DNA of 64,000 nucleotides from OMII01 sp947467385 (GTDB taxonomy: Bacteria; Bdellovibrionota_C; UBA2361; OMII01), in assembly GCA_044360075.1 (NCBI GenBank), contig JBIKLA010000002.1, forward strand, positions 124,001-188,000, in the 5' to 3' direction. The stretch's first letter is position 1, and every line of letters starts with the position of its first letter. The notes beneath the pieces are model-generated. The model was not told where the DNA came from, did no database searches, and saw only the letters and a list, made by a program, of their open reading frames with translations. Both the position numbers and the translations under genes were made by a program. Below are positions 44,012 to 52,194 of the stretch, one piece after another.

Positions 44012-44239
44012 AAAGAGACCTACCGACACCACCTATCGCAGCCCCGATCTGACCCCTAGCAATACCTCTCGGGCAGGCCGACTACCGCACATCAACTACT
44101 TGCAAAAAAGCGATCGATTTTCCTGCTATGAGAGTTGTCAACGTTGCGACAGAGACTGATCGGATACTCGGACCACTATGGAGTCGATCTTAGCCTGTAA
44201 TTGGCTTACTCCCCTTGAGAGCATCGATACCGCCAGCCG

Positions 44240-44890
44240 CTAACCGAGGCTGAATGCGATGTAAAGGCCGACCCCCAGAAGCGAGCAGTAGAATGCTGTA
44301 TGCATGCCCGGTAGTGCCTGCATAACAGATCCAAGAGCAGCCTGCTCGTCTTCACCGCCCTTTATCCCTTGGAGAGTTTCAACCAGGCCATAGAAAGTCC
44401 CCAGAATTCCCCCGGCCGTAAACATGCCAGGCAGATTGACCCAAAACTGGGGGAACATATTTGACTCAATAACCGCGTATTCATCAAAGAACGCATGACT
44501 ATTGTCCGAGTTAAAAACGGTTGGAGTCGCCCCAGAAGAAGACTCGTCGACCACGATTCCCCCCCGAAACTCCTGCCAAGCGTGCGCCAGGTAGGCATTA
44601 CTTGAAAAATATCTCGACAGCTCTGATACCTCTTGCCCCGTTAAGACCTTCGAATCGGGCGAGGGATATCTGCTTTTGAGAAAGCGAAGTGCGTCATGGA
44701 CGCTTTTTCGAAGCACCCAAAACTTTATGAAAAAGTTTCCCCCTAAAAAGAAGAACGAGAATAGTAGTATCGCTCCTATCCACCCACTGCTTTGAAGGTT
44801 CTCGGGAACGTAAATCTCTATCAGCGACAGAATAATAACCGACAGAAAAAGGAGGCCAGCCTGAACAGCCATAAAGTTTACACTTCTCAC
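44240..44890 (-). pseudogene. Truncated MotA/ExbB/ZorA-like channel protein
   Basis: Two hydrophobic N-terminal helices are followed by a soluble loop and then FPGMF-type sequence (FWVNLPGMFTAGGILGTFYGL) and ALPGMHTAFYCSLLGVGLYIAF. These are the conserved channel helices of the MotA/TolQ/ExbB superfamily, most like ZorA of the Zorya anti-phage system. ZorA normally continues into a long coiled-coil tail and is followed by zorB. Here TAG ends it right after the last helix, and the codons beyond it (RLAVSMLSRGVSQLQAKID) still look like tail before another stop. No zorB is present. GTG at 44890 follows GGAGAA; TTG at 44905 is the alternative. The region is more AT-rich than its neighbours. Confidence 0.55.
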
Positions 44891-44905
44891 GTTGTGCTTC
44901 TCCAA

Positions 44906-45564
44906 TAGAAATGCCTGGCGGGATCAAGATTCCCGCTGAAACCCTTGCGTACCGATGTTATGTCCGGGGGTTTGTTAGTCCAGTCGTAGGGGGCGTCCGC
45001 CCCATAAGCGTTTACAGGGACTAGAGATATCACGCATTTTCACCTATTCGCGCGCGGCCAGATTACGCCATTTCCAGGGGCGTTATGCCCACAATTGCGC
45101 TGTTTCCGGCGCCTCCTGGATGGTTCGCAATGCCCCAATAGAACACCTATGCCACCGGGTGATACAGCTTCTGCTCCTGCGTCGCCGGTGGACGCCTGAG
45201 CCAATTTCTAGCAGCGCTCGGGGACTATTTCTCTGTAGCCCGGCACCATCTTCCCCTCGCGCGCCCATAGCCCCTAACCGACCTGCCATTCGCCTAGTCC
45301 CTGCCGGTTGCGTCGAAGAGCTCTAGCTCTGAAAAAGAATACACGACCCCTTAGCTCAGCGGAGGGCGCAAAAGTAGCCCGGCTACAAGGGGAGTTGTTT
45401 GAGAATCTTGGAAGGAGTGAGAGGGGAGTAGCCTGGGTAGAGGAGAAAAGTCGTGGGCGTTGATCTTGGTAGCCGCTGTTGTCTCTAAAGGATAATGTGT
45501 ACGGATCTCTTCTGAGATAGCGTCGCCTTTGATGGAAGATGGTTATTGGTTAGGGAGAAAACGC
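44906..45564. other. Gene-free interval with short palindromes
   Basis: I find no credible gene in this stretch. It holds a small GC hairpin near 44988, a fragment CCCCTTAGCTCAGCGGA near 45350 that looks like a tRNA D-arm start but does not continue, and the palindrome described at 45371. It is likely debris between broken genes. Confidence 0.5.
45371..45392. repeat. AAAGTAGCCCGGCTAC palindromic repeat, left copy
   Basis: GTAGCC-C-GGCTAC (45374-45386) is a perfect small palindrome. The same motif with neighbouring A-tract recurs twice at 46301-46345, so the copies bracket the lipoprotein gene between them. Confidence 0.5.
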
Positions 45565-46272
45565 ATGAAAATAGCAGCCGTCAAATCGCTGGTTGGTCTA
45601 CTACTATGTCTTTCGGCAACAGCTTGCTCGACACGCGTTCCCCATCCGAAATCATTACAGGGCCAGGGAATGAAGGTTAGTCGGGTTAATGTTGAACTTC
45701 CACCCGATGCCCTTGAAGGCCGCCGAAAAGAGGTGTTTGGAAATGTAAAAGGTGTTGAGCAACTGCAGGACCGAGTAACTACGAACCTCGCGGAAAGCTC
45801 CCTCCTAGACCCAAACAGCGGCGTTGACGTCAACATCAAGATAACGAGCTTTCGCATTCGAAATGGCGCAACGCGAGCCTTCTTCGGCATGTTTTCAGGT
45901 TCAGACCACCTTCATGGTGAGCTTGACGTCTCAAAGGGAGGCACTCTGCTGCTTCAAATGCCGATAGAGGTCTCTGGAGGCAACGGCAACCCATTTAATA
46001 TAAGCAGTGCCGCACGTTCGGCGGGGCTCATTAATTCGTTTTCATCTCAGGTCGTAAATGTTCTGCGCACGGAGGCACTCGTTCCACAGCCACTTCCCAT
46101 GCCTGAAACCACTAACGCTACCCGACGCCCGGCAGTAGCAGCAGGGGTAGGAAAGGCGACGTCCATGCCTATTGCGGATCCGGCAACATCCGGATCGTGT
46201 TCCGTCGATCAGATATTATCGATGAAGACATCGGGACTAAAAGATTCGCAGATTCGGGCTGCATGCAAGTAG
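45565..46272 (+). CDS. Lipoprotein of unknown function
   Basis: The ATG at 45565 starts a lipoprotein signal (MKIAAVKSLVGLLLCLSATAC) with the Cys at about position 21. The mature part contains GVDVNIKITSFRIRN and ELDVSKGGTLLLQMPIEV, a pattern similar to DUF4410-type envelope lipoproteins. A short C-terminal motif (SCSVDQILSMKTSGLKDSQI) resembles the repeat found at the end of several small envelope proteins. The codon use is visibly more AT-rich than in flanking chromosomal genes, and palindromic repeats lie on both sides, suggesting acquisition. Confidence 0.6.
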   Translation: MKIAAVKSLVGLLLCLSATACSTRVPHPKSLQGQGMKVSRVNVELPPDALEGRRKEVFGNVKGVEQLQDRVTTNLAESSLLDPNSGVDVNIKITSFRIRNGATRAFFGMFSGSDHLHGELDVSKGGTLLLQMPIEVSGGNGNPFNISSAARSAGLINSFSSQVVNVLRTEALVPQPLPMPETTNATRRPAVAAGVGKATSMPIADPATSGSCSVDQILSMKTSGLKDSQIRAACK

Positions 46273-46300
46273 TCGGGGCGGGTGAGCCCTAGCTGTTGGT

Positions 46301-46345
46301 AAAAGTAGCCCAGCCACACGGGTAAAAAGTAGCCTGGCTACAGGG
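46301..46345. repeat. Two right-hand copies of the AAAGTAGCC palindrome
   Basis: AAAAGTAGCCCAGCCACACGG is followed at once by AAAAAGTAGCCTGGCTACAGG; the second contains the perfect palindrome GTAGCCTGGCTAC (46329-46341). They match the copy at 45371-45392. Confidence 0.5.
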
Positions 46346-46351
46346 AAAAAC

Positions 46352-47018
46352 CACAGCTCAGCTCATTGAGCGCCGTTTCGCCATTCGGCTCACGCAGGTC
46401 TATGGCATCATCGAGGTCGGTCTCCCCATCTGGAACGACTCACCACACGACGACCCGGCAGTCCTCGGCGCGTGCCAGGCCCCGTACGAGGCCAAGGTAA
46501 TCGGAGAGGATGGAATCGATGCGCTGCCCGGGGAGCCCGGCGAGCTGGTCGTTCGCGGCCCCGGACTCTTTTCGGGCTATCTCTTTGGCGACGGCGCCGG
46601 AGCTTCAGTACCTCAGGGGGATTGGTTCCGCACGGGCGACATCGTTTCCCAAGACGAGCAAGGATTGCTCTCGTACCGTGGCCGAACAAAGAGCGTCATC
46701 AACTGCGGCGGCAACAAGGTATACCCAGAAGAGGTTGAGGAGGTTCTGCGCTCCCACCCAAGCGTTCAGCAAGCGCGGGTCCTCGGAGAGTCCCATCCTC
46801 TCCTGGGGAGCATCATCGTCGCTCAGATAGTGCTCAACCCCGATTCGGCCAGTGACGAGCAAGGATGGCGGTCTTTATGCTCCGAGCATCTCTCCGGCTT
46901 CAAAGTTCCGAAAGAATTTCGTATCGTCGTAGAGCTTCCGATGACGGGTTCTGGGAAGGTTGTCCGTCACAATACGGAAGCGCAGGAGCCCAAGGCGTGG
47001 ACAGCGGTAAACGGGTAG
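46352..47018 (+). pseudogene. 3' fragment duplicate of the APE AMP-ligase gene
   Basis: This stretch aligns with bases about 32548-33216 of the intact ligase gene. The frame is open throughout but lacks a start and the first half, including the ATP motif. The C-terminal 115 residues (GRTKSVINCGG ... MTGSGKVVRH) are very similar to the intact copy. It ends overlapping the halogenase-like remnant, exactly as in the intact operon. It is a fragment left from a duplicated APE operon. Confidence 0.85.
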
Positions 47019-47194
47019 CGATCGTTGCTGACGGAACTGCAGGCGCAGCGTTCCCCGCTTATGGTCGGGAAGCTTCGGCTACCATTTCTCTTAAACACGA
47101 GCCTTCCAAAAGGCCAAGACACCGCAAGGAAGGCGTTACGGGAGGATCCTTGATAGCAATTTTTCGTAATGCTCCGCGAGGGATCCCGCACTAG
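46997..47194 (+). pseudogene. 5' remnant of the duplicated halogenase-like gene
   Basis: The first 20 codons (VDSGKRVAIVADGTAGAAF) match the start of the 33195 gene, including the GTG start inside the ligase end. The FAD glycines are mutated (GGGPAG becomes ADGTAG), homology fades after about 80 bases, and the frame stops at 47194. The remaining gap to 47402 shows no gene. Confidence 0.7.
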
Positions 47195-47402
47195 TCATTC
47201 GAGCCACATAGCAAAAAATAGCTAACCCCCCAACGTCCTATACATGCCCATCCAGTACAGGCAGTTATCCCCGGTCGTAGAGAATTTTCCCTTCACCGCA
47301 TCACCACCGGTCAGCAACAATTGGATGAGAGCAACTTACGGCACCTCGCCAATCCACTCGCTCCCGCCCATGCGGGAGGCATATCTTTGGGGGAATGACA
47401 CA

Positions 47403-47825
47403 ATGAACTTCCAGAACCTAGCCAAAACAGTGGCTATCGCGGCGGCTGCCACCCTGTGCTCCTGCGCCCCCTCCATGCCCGCGGCAACGATGACTACGAT
47501 TGAAACCTCGCCCGACCTGGCATACGAGACTTTCTGCCCGTCATCGGGCACTTCGCGCCGCTTCACTGTTGATGAGGGCAGGACCCTCTCTGGGATTATG
47601 CAGTGCCGTGCGCAGGAGCTTATCGTCGTCGTCTTCGATGGAAACGGCCAAAAGATCAGAAACCTGAGGCTTTCTCAGGCCGGCGTCATCGTTGACGAAA
47701 CATTCTTTATGTCACTGGACTCAGCACCAACGCTGGTGTTCCTGACTGCTTTGCGAGACTCGCTCGACAGCTCTCGCGAGGCCAGCCCACGCGCCCGCAT
47801 CCGCCTCGTGAGCTCTCCCGAGTGA
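47403..47825 (+). CDS. DUF3261-type lipoprotein paralogue
   Basis: The signal ends at the lipobox LCSC (about residues 17-20). The mature part (FCPSSGTSRRFTVDEGRTL, VVFDGNGQKIRNLRLSQAG) is a diverged relative of the ApeN-like protein at 37973, with matching Cys positions. In the intact operon that gene closes the export unit, so this copy probably belongs to the same collapsed duplicate. The frame is intact and could still be functional. ATG at 47403 is chosen because it begins the signal peptide. Confidence 0.7.
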   Translation: MNFQNLAKTVAIAAAATLCSCAPSMPAATMTTIETSPDLAYETFCPSSGTSRRFTVDEGRTLSGIMQCRAQELIVVVFDGNGQKIRNLRLSQAGVIVDETFFMSLDSAPTLVFLTALRDSLDSSREASPRARIRLVSSPE

Positions 47826-47866
47826 AGGCGCCTGAGCGCTTATGCATGTGGCCCCAGAACTGAAAG

Positions 47867-48667
47867 CTAGATGCCCTTCTCCCGAGCATATCGCTCCGCA
47901 TCCTCTAGGTCTTGGGGAGTGTCGACTTCGATGCACGGCTCGACCGAGGCGCGCGACACGATATGCGCCTTAATTCCGATGCCGTGGGCGAGCGCCCGCA
48001 GCTGCTCCAGCGCCTCGCGCTGCTCGGTGAAAGCTTTAGGAAGGTGCGCTATCTGCGAGAGCGTCTCGCGCCTAAAAATATACAGCCCCATGTGCTTGTA
48101 GCCCAGGGGGGTCTCCGGCGTCACGGCAGCTTCACCTGGAAAATTCCGCCAATGGGGAATCGGAGCGCGCGAAAAATAGAGCGCCCTACCCGACTCGCCC
48201 AAGGCGATCTTGACCGCTGCTGCGCGCTCGAACTCTTCGCGCGAAGTAATCGGCGTACCGATCGTCGCCATGCCAAAGCCTGTGTCTGCGGTCGCAAGCG
48301 AATGAATCACGCCGTCGATGACCTCTGGATTAACGAAGGGCATGTCGCCCTGAATGTTGGCGACCAAATCAAAAGCCCCGTGCTGCGCCTCAAGAATTGA
48401 GCATGCCTCCGCAACCCGATCCGTGCCGGTCTCGTGCGCTGCGCTGGTCATGACGAACTCCATTTCCTTCGCCTCACACTCAGCAGCGATCTCATGGTTG
48501 TTGGTGGCAACCACGAGGCGTGTCACCCCCAAGCTTCGCTTCGCCTGTCGCCACACGCGCTCCACCAGCGTCTTGCCGTGAATCATCTTGAGCGGCTTGT
48601 TCGGGAAGCGCGTACTCTCAAGCCGCACTGGGATAACGCCTAAGCAGGTGTGCCGTTTTTCAGTCAT
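47867..48667 (-). CDS. kdsB: 3-deoxy-manno-octulosonate cytidylyltransferase
   Basis: KdsB activates KDO with CTP to CMP-KDO for lipid A core synthesis in the cytosol. The N-terminal IPVRLESTRFPNKPL and the conserved VERVWRQA, ANIQGDMPFV and GIKAHIV blocks identify it. The length of 266 residues is usual. GGAGAG precedes the ATG. No other LPS gene is adjacent. Confidence 0.94.
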   Translation of the reverse strand: MTEKRHTCLGVIPVRLESTRFPNKPLKMIHGKTLVERVWRQAKRSLGVTRLVVATNNHEIAAECEAKEMEFVMTSAAHETGTDRVAEACSILEAQHGAFDLVANIQGDMPFVNPEVIDGVIHSLATADTGFGMATIGTPITSREEFERAAAVKIALGESGRALYFSRAPIPHWRNFPGEAAVTPETPLGYKHMGLYIFRRETLSQIAHLPKAFTEQREALEQLRALAHGIGIKAHIVSRASVEPCIEVDTPQDLEDAERYAREKGI

Positions 48668-48686
48668 GGTGCTTCTCTCTCCGCTA

Positions 48687-49139
48687 TTATCGCTTCAGCA
48701 TCTCCGTGCCTGTACCACCGCTTCCCATCTCCTGGTACTCAACATCAGCACCACGTGCCACGATAAAATGTGGAGTTCCAGCAGGTACCAGGTATGAGTC
48801 CCCTGCCGTGGCAACAACTGCTCGCTTCTCGTCAACCGTATCCGCAAAGCCGATGAGGAGCGATCCCGCGAGGACCGTTGTGATACGCGCGTCAGGGTGC
48901 GTATGGGGAGGGATAATGCCCCCCGACCTAAGCTTAACGCGCAGGGCGTACAGGCCGGGCCCCTTCTCGGATCCGATAGCCCACGCAGCGCCCAAGGCCG
49001 GTATCTGCGGAGGCCCTGCGTACGTGAGTGCCTCTGGCTTAATTATCTGGGGAGAGCCTGGGGGCTGCTGAGCCGAGGCTCCTGCTGCGCCCAGCCAGCA
49101 CGCTAGAAAAGCGAGCAAAGAAATGCGGTAGGTGTTCAT
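48687..49139 (-). CDS. Secreted cupin-domain protein
   Basis: MNTYRISLLAFLACWLGAAGASA is a Sec signal peptide. The mature part is a single cupin with metal-ligand motif HTHPDARITTVLAGSLLIG and a second-strand motif PAGTPHFIV. The role is not specific; many such periplasmic cupins bind a metal or small ligand. It lies just upstream of kdsB in the same direction, with 19 bases between them. Confidence 0.75.
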   Translation of the reverse strand: MNTYRISLLAFLACWLGAAGASAQQPPGSPQIIKPEALTYAGPPQIPALGAAWAIGSEKGPGLYALRVKLRSGGIIPPHTHPDARITTVLAGSLLIGFADTVDEKRAVVATAGDSYLVPAGTPHFIVARGADVEYQEMGSGGTGTEMLKR

Positions 49140-49415
49140 TTCGCAAGCCCTCCGAAGACAGTACCCCGGTGTATAGCGACATCACTGCACGCCGTAAAGC
49201 CATGACCTGTCCCGCCCTGCGCTGCCTCCGCGCTCATCCAGGGAAAAGGGGACGTGACCTTTTTTGTGCTTCTTCCCCTCTGGAGGGTCGCCCACGTTTC
49301 CTAACGAACAGAACTCTTCCGGTCATAAGCTCCAGACCCGAGTGGGGAAAGGGTAACGTCCCCTTTCGCCAAGGTTTCCCTTCCTTCCCTCGAAGGCTTG
49401 GCATACCGTTGGCTG

Positions 49416-50414
49416 ATGCATTACCAGCCCCCAGATAGGCGAGGTCACCCCTCAGCACACCAACCGCCCTACAGGCCTGCGATCGATCCATTCATGGCCG
49501 CACTGTCCGCTCAGCTCGGCCAAGAGCTTGAAGCAACCCAGCGCGAAGCGATGGCCTGTGCAATTCCTATCGACACTGCTTGGCGCATCCTGCGGGCGGT
49601 GGGTCTGAATGACTTCGGAAAGATACGTTCTCGACCGACATCCGAGTACCCTGACCTTATCGAGCCTCAATATGCCCAGCCTGTGTCTCTCGCCCTCCGG
49701 ACGCTGGGTTGCCTTCTGTACCAAGATCGATCCAAGGGATTCGACCGCGCAGCGCAGGTTCTAGACAGAGCAGTTGCCCTGACCCCGAACGACCCCGCCT
49801 GTGTCGAGGATTTTGCTGATGTTGCCTGCAGGATTACCCCTGATGATATCCGCGCCTTCAATGATCGTCCGCACAAAAAGCTTGAGACCGTGATCGGCTA
49901 CAATCGAGCCGCTAGCAAAGCTACCGAACATCTGCTTGAGGCGCGCTTCGGCATCTCTCGAGCAGCTTTAACCGAGGAGAGTGGCGAGCCGCTGCAGCAG
50001 GCACTCGCCTTCCTACAGCCTGAAGAGAAGAGGTACCTCGCTCGATCTCTAAACCGGCTAAGCTGGCTCTTCCTCCAGGAAGGTTCATTCTTTGAAAACG
50101 GAACGCTGCTCAGCCTCGCGGTCGCGGCTAGCTGCTCTCACCTACAAGCCCTCGGGCTTCCTCGTGGGGCGATGGACTGCGTGACGATTATAAATGAGTC
50201 GCTTGAGTGTGGCTCCGTGCTTCAAGACCTAGGAGAGGACCTGGCGCCAACATGCAACGCCCTTGAGGTTCTCTCCTCTGCTTTTTACAAAAAGGGCAAA
50301 CTGTTCCGGAACTATGCGGCCACGAGGCGCTCAGAGCGAATCGACAGACTGCTGGACGCCATAGAAACTGAAAAATCGCGGCACAATCTAGCCGGCGACG
50401 GAACAACCACCTGA
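49416..50414 (+). CDS. Alpha-helical protein of unknown function
   Basis: It is a 332-residue, mostly helical, soluble protein. KGFDRAAQVLDRAVALTPNDP is a TPR-like helix pair. The N-terminus is Pro/Arg-rich (YQPPDRRGHPSAHQPPYRP). No known family is evident. The ATG at 49416 is used; a TTG at 49398 is the alternative. It is convergent with the threonine dehydratase gene, with 2 bases between the ends. Confidence 0.55.
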   Translation: MHYQPPDRRGHPSAHQPPYRPAIDPFMAALSAQLGQELEATQREAMACAIPIDTAWRILRAVGLNDFGKIRSRPTSEYPDLIEPQYAQPVSLALRTLGCLLYQDRSKGFDRAAQVLDRAVALTPNDPACVEDFADVACRITPDDIRAFNDRPHKKLETVIGYNRAASKATEHLLEARFGISRAALTEESGEPLQQALAFLQPEEKRYLARSLNRLSWLFLQEGSFFENGTLLSLAVAASCSHLQALGLPRGAMDCVTIINESLECGSVLQDLGEDLAPTCNALEVLSSAFYKKGKLFRNYAATRRSERIDRLLDAIETEKSRHNLAGDGTTT

Positions 50415-50416
50415 AA

Positions 50417-51922
50417 TCAATCGAGGCCAAGGACAACCTGGGCCGTCTTGCCGGCGTACGGCGGCTTTCGGTAGAAAAGGAACCCGACGGAGCCGAACGC
50501 CCGTGCTTTCGACAGGCGCTCAACGCACTCAAGGAAAGCCCCCGGCTTGTCGTCAAGCGCAATGAGCTCGTCATGATATTCCTGCGCCACGGGCTCGCCG
50601 ATTGGGTAAAGCATCTCCTCGCCCTCCTCAAGCCGGTGCGACCCTGGGAAGTCAGCAAAGATAGCCCGCTGAAGGCTGCCGAGGGCATCGCGCGGCACCT
50701 CAAACTCTGCCTGTAGGCGTGCAGCCGCTGCGCCCGGACGTTGCTTGTAGGTGAGGCTTGCGATGTTAAAGCTCTTCACAGTCTGCAAAAAGTGCAGCAG
50801 CTCGCCCTCGCGCTCGGGAATGCGAATGTCGAAGGCCTGGCGTGCGTGCGACGCGATATCGAGCCGGGCCTCCCCCGTCACAGCCTCATGAAAGAGGAAT
50901 GGATCGATGTTGCGGCCGGTGATGAGCGCTATGCTCAGAGTGCGCTCAGGGTGGCTAAACAGCTTATGCTTGCGAGCCTGCGCTTCGCCCGCCAGCGCCA
51001 GCGCGCCCGCACCCTCAAGCTTCGTAAATGTCTCGCGCTCATGCCGCCTCATCGCAGACACGATCGAGTCGTGCCGAACGAGCATCATGTAGTCAACAAG
51101 GTGAGAGACCGAGAGGAACGTGTCTCCGATGAGGGCGACCTTGGTGCCGTCGGCAATCGTGTCGGGTGCCGCGGCGACCGGGCGGCCGAAGAGGACCCCC
51201 AAGAGCGCCGCGGGAGCGCTCTCGTCAATGACACCAACGATTTCGGGATGGGGGTGCCGTGGATCCCAGAGCATCTTCATCACGCTAGCAACCCCCGCGA
51301 GCAGCCCGCCGCCGCCAACCGGCAGAAAGATCCGGACCTTGTCGAAGGCGCGCTCCTTGCGCAGCTGCTCAATGTGCGCAAGCATCTCAAGGCCTATCGT
51401 GCCCTGTCCCGCTGCAACGAGTAGATCATCAAAGGGGTGCACAAGGGCGCCACGGCCGGCTAGAAGGTGCTGATCACGGCGGGCATAGCACAGCGACTCG
51501 TCGAACGTGCTGCCTTCCTGAAGGACGGTTGCGCCAAATCCTCGGATCGTGTTCACCTTCACCTGTGGCGCGCTTTCCGGGACATACACCCGTGCCTCCA
51601 TTCCCAGGGCTTGTGCGGCACAGGCGACACCCGCACCGTGGTTTCCTGCAGACGCCGTGACCACGATTTTTTTTCCTTCGGATTGCGCCGCCGAAACTCT
51701 CGCCAGCGCTCCCCGTATCTTGTAGGCATTCGTGGGATTACGCGTTGCGTCGGCAACGCACAGTCCCCCTTCAGAGGTCGCGGCGAAGCGGGTCAGAATG
51801 TCATGCTGCGCCATGAGCGGCATGAGGCTTCTGGAGAGCTCTGCGAGGCGAAACGCTGTGCCGCTTTTTGGTGCTATGCCCTGTGGTTCTCGCTGAAGTG
51901 GATGGAAACGATGAGACAACAT
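50417..51922 (-). CDS. Threonine dehydratase (threonine ammonia-lyase)
   Basis: A PLP enzyme of the fold-type II class that deaminates threonine to 2-oxobutyrate, the first step to isoleucine. The Schiff-base lysine is in NAYKIRGA, the PLP-phosphate loop is PVGGGGLL, and TASAGNHGAGVA is the conserved Asn-His loop. The last 90 residues form an ACT-like regulatory domain (ELIALDDKPGAFLECVERL). At 501 residues it is of biosynthetic (IlvA) size, and feedback inhibition by isoleucine is expected from the family. The start is uncertain: 51922 or an ATG around 51814. Confidence 0.85.
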   Translation of the reverse strand: MLSHRFHPLQREPQGIAPKSGTAFRLAELSRSLMPLMAQHDILTRFAATSEGGLCVADATRNPTNAYKIRGALARVSAAQSEGKKIVVTASAGNHGAGVACAAQALGMEARVYVPESAPQVKVNTIRGFGATVLQEGSTFDESLCYARRDQHLLAGRGALVHPFDDLLVAAGQGTIGLEMLAHIEQLRKERAFDKVRIFLPVGGGGLLAGVASVMKMLWDPRHPHPEIVGVIDESAPAALLGVLFGRPVAAAPDTIADGTKVALIGDTFLSVSHLVDYMMLVRHDSIVSAMRRHERETFTKLEGAGALALAGEAQARKHKLFSHPERTLSIALITGRNIDPFLFHEAVTGEARLDIASHARQAFDIRIPEREGELLHFLQTVKSFNIASLTYKQRPGAAAARLQAEFEVPRDALGSLQRAIFADFPGSHRLEEGEEMLYPIGEPVAQEYHDELIALDDKPGAFLECVERLSKARAFGSVGFLFYRKPPYAGKTAQVVLGLD

Positions 51923-52194
51923 AGATTGTTCTGCAAATTCAAATCTTTTCTTGGGCCGCTAGGGGCCGGAACGGCCAAAAACTGGGAAATGGCGTGGGGT
52001 GCTGGGAAACAAACGCCCTCCGGGCATCCGTTTCCTGTCAAATTGAGGCGATAATAATCCAGCAGTGCGCTGGGGTGAGGCGCCCCGAGCAGGGGCTAAA
52101 CAGGGACGGAAACACTGCCATAGAATTTTAGGTACACCAGCTCTCACATTACAGTCAAGCACGGGGCCCTGCCCTCTTCCCACGGCGCGCCCTG

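Noticed and set aside
44012..44239. A zorB gene or tail next to the ZorA-like protein
   Set aside because: Only about 20 tail-like codons precede a second stop; no OmpA-like domain is found on either strand.
45347..45372. tRNA gene suggested by CCCCTTAGCTCAGCGGA
   Set aside because: The following bases do not form an anticodon arm, variable loop or T-arm, and no CCA-like end or acceptor stem is present.
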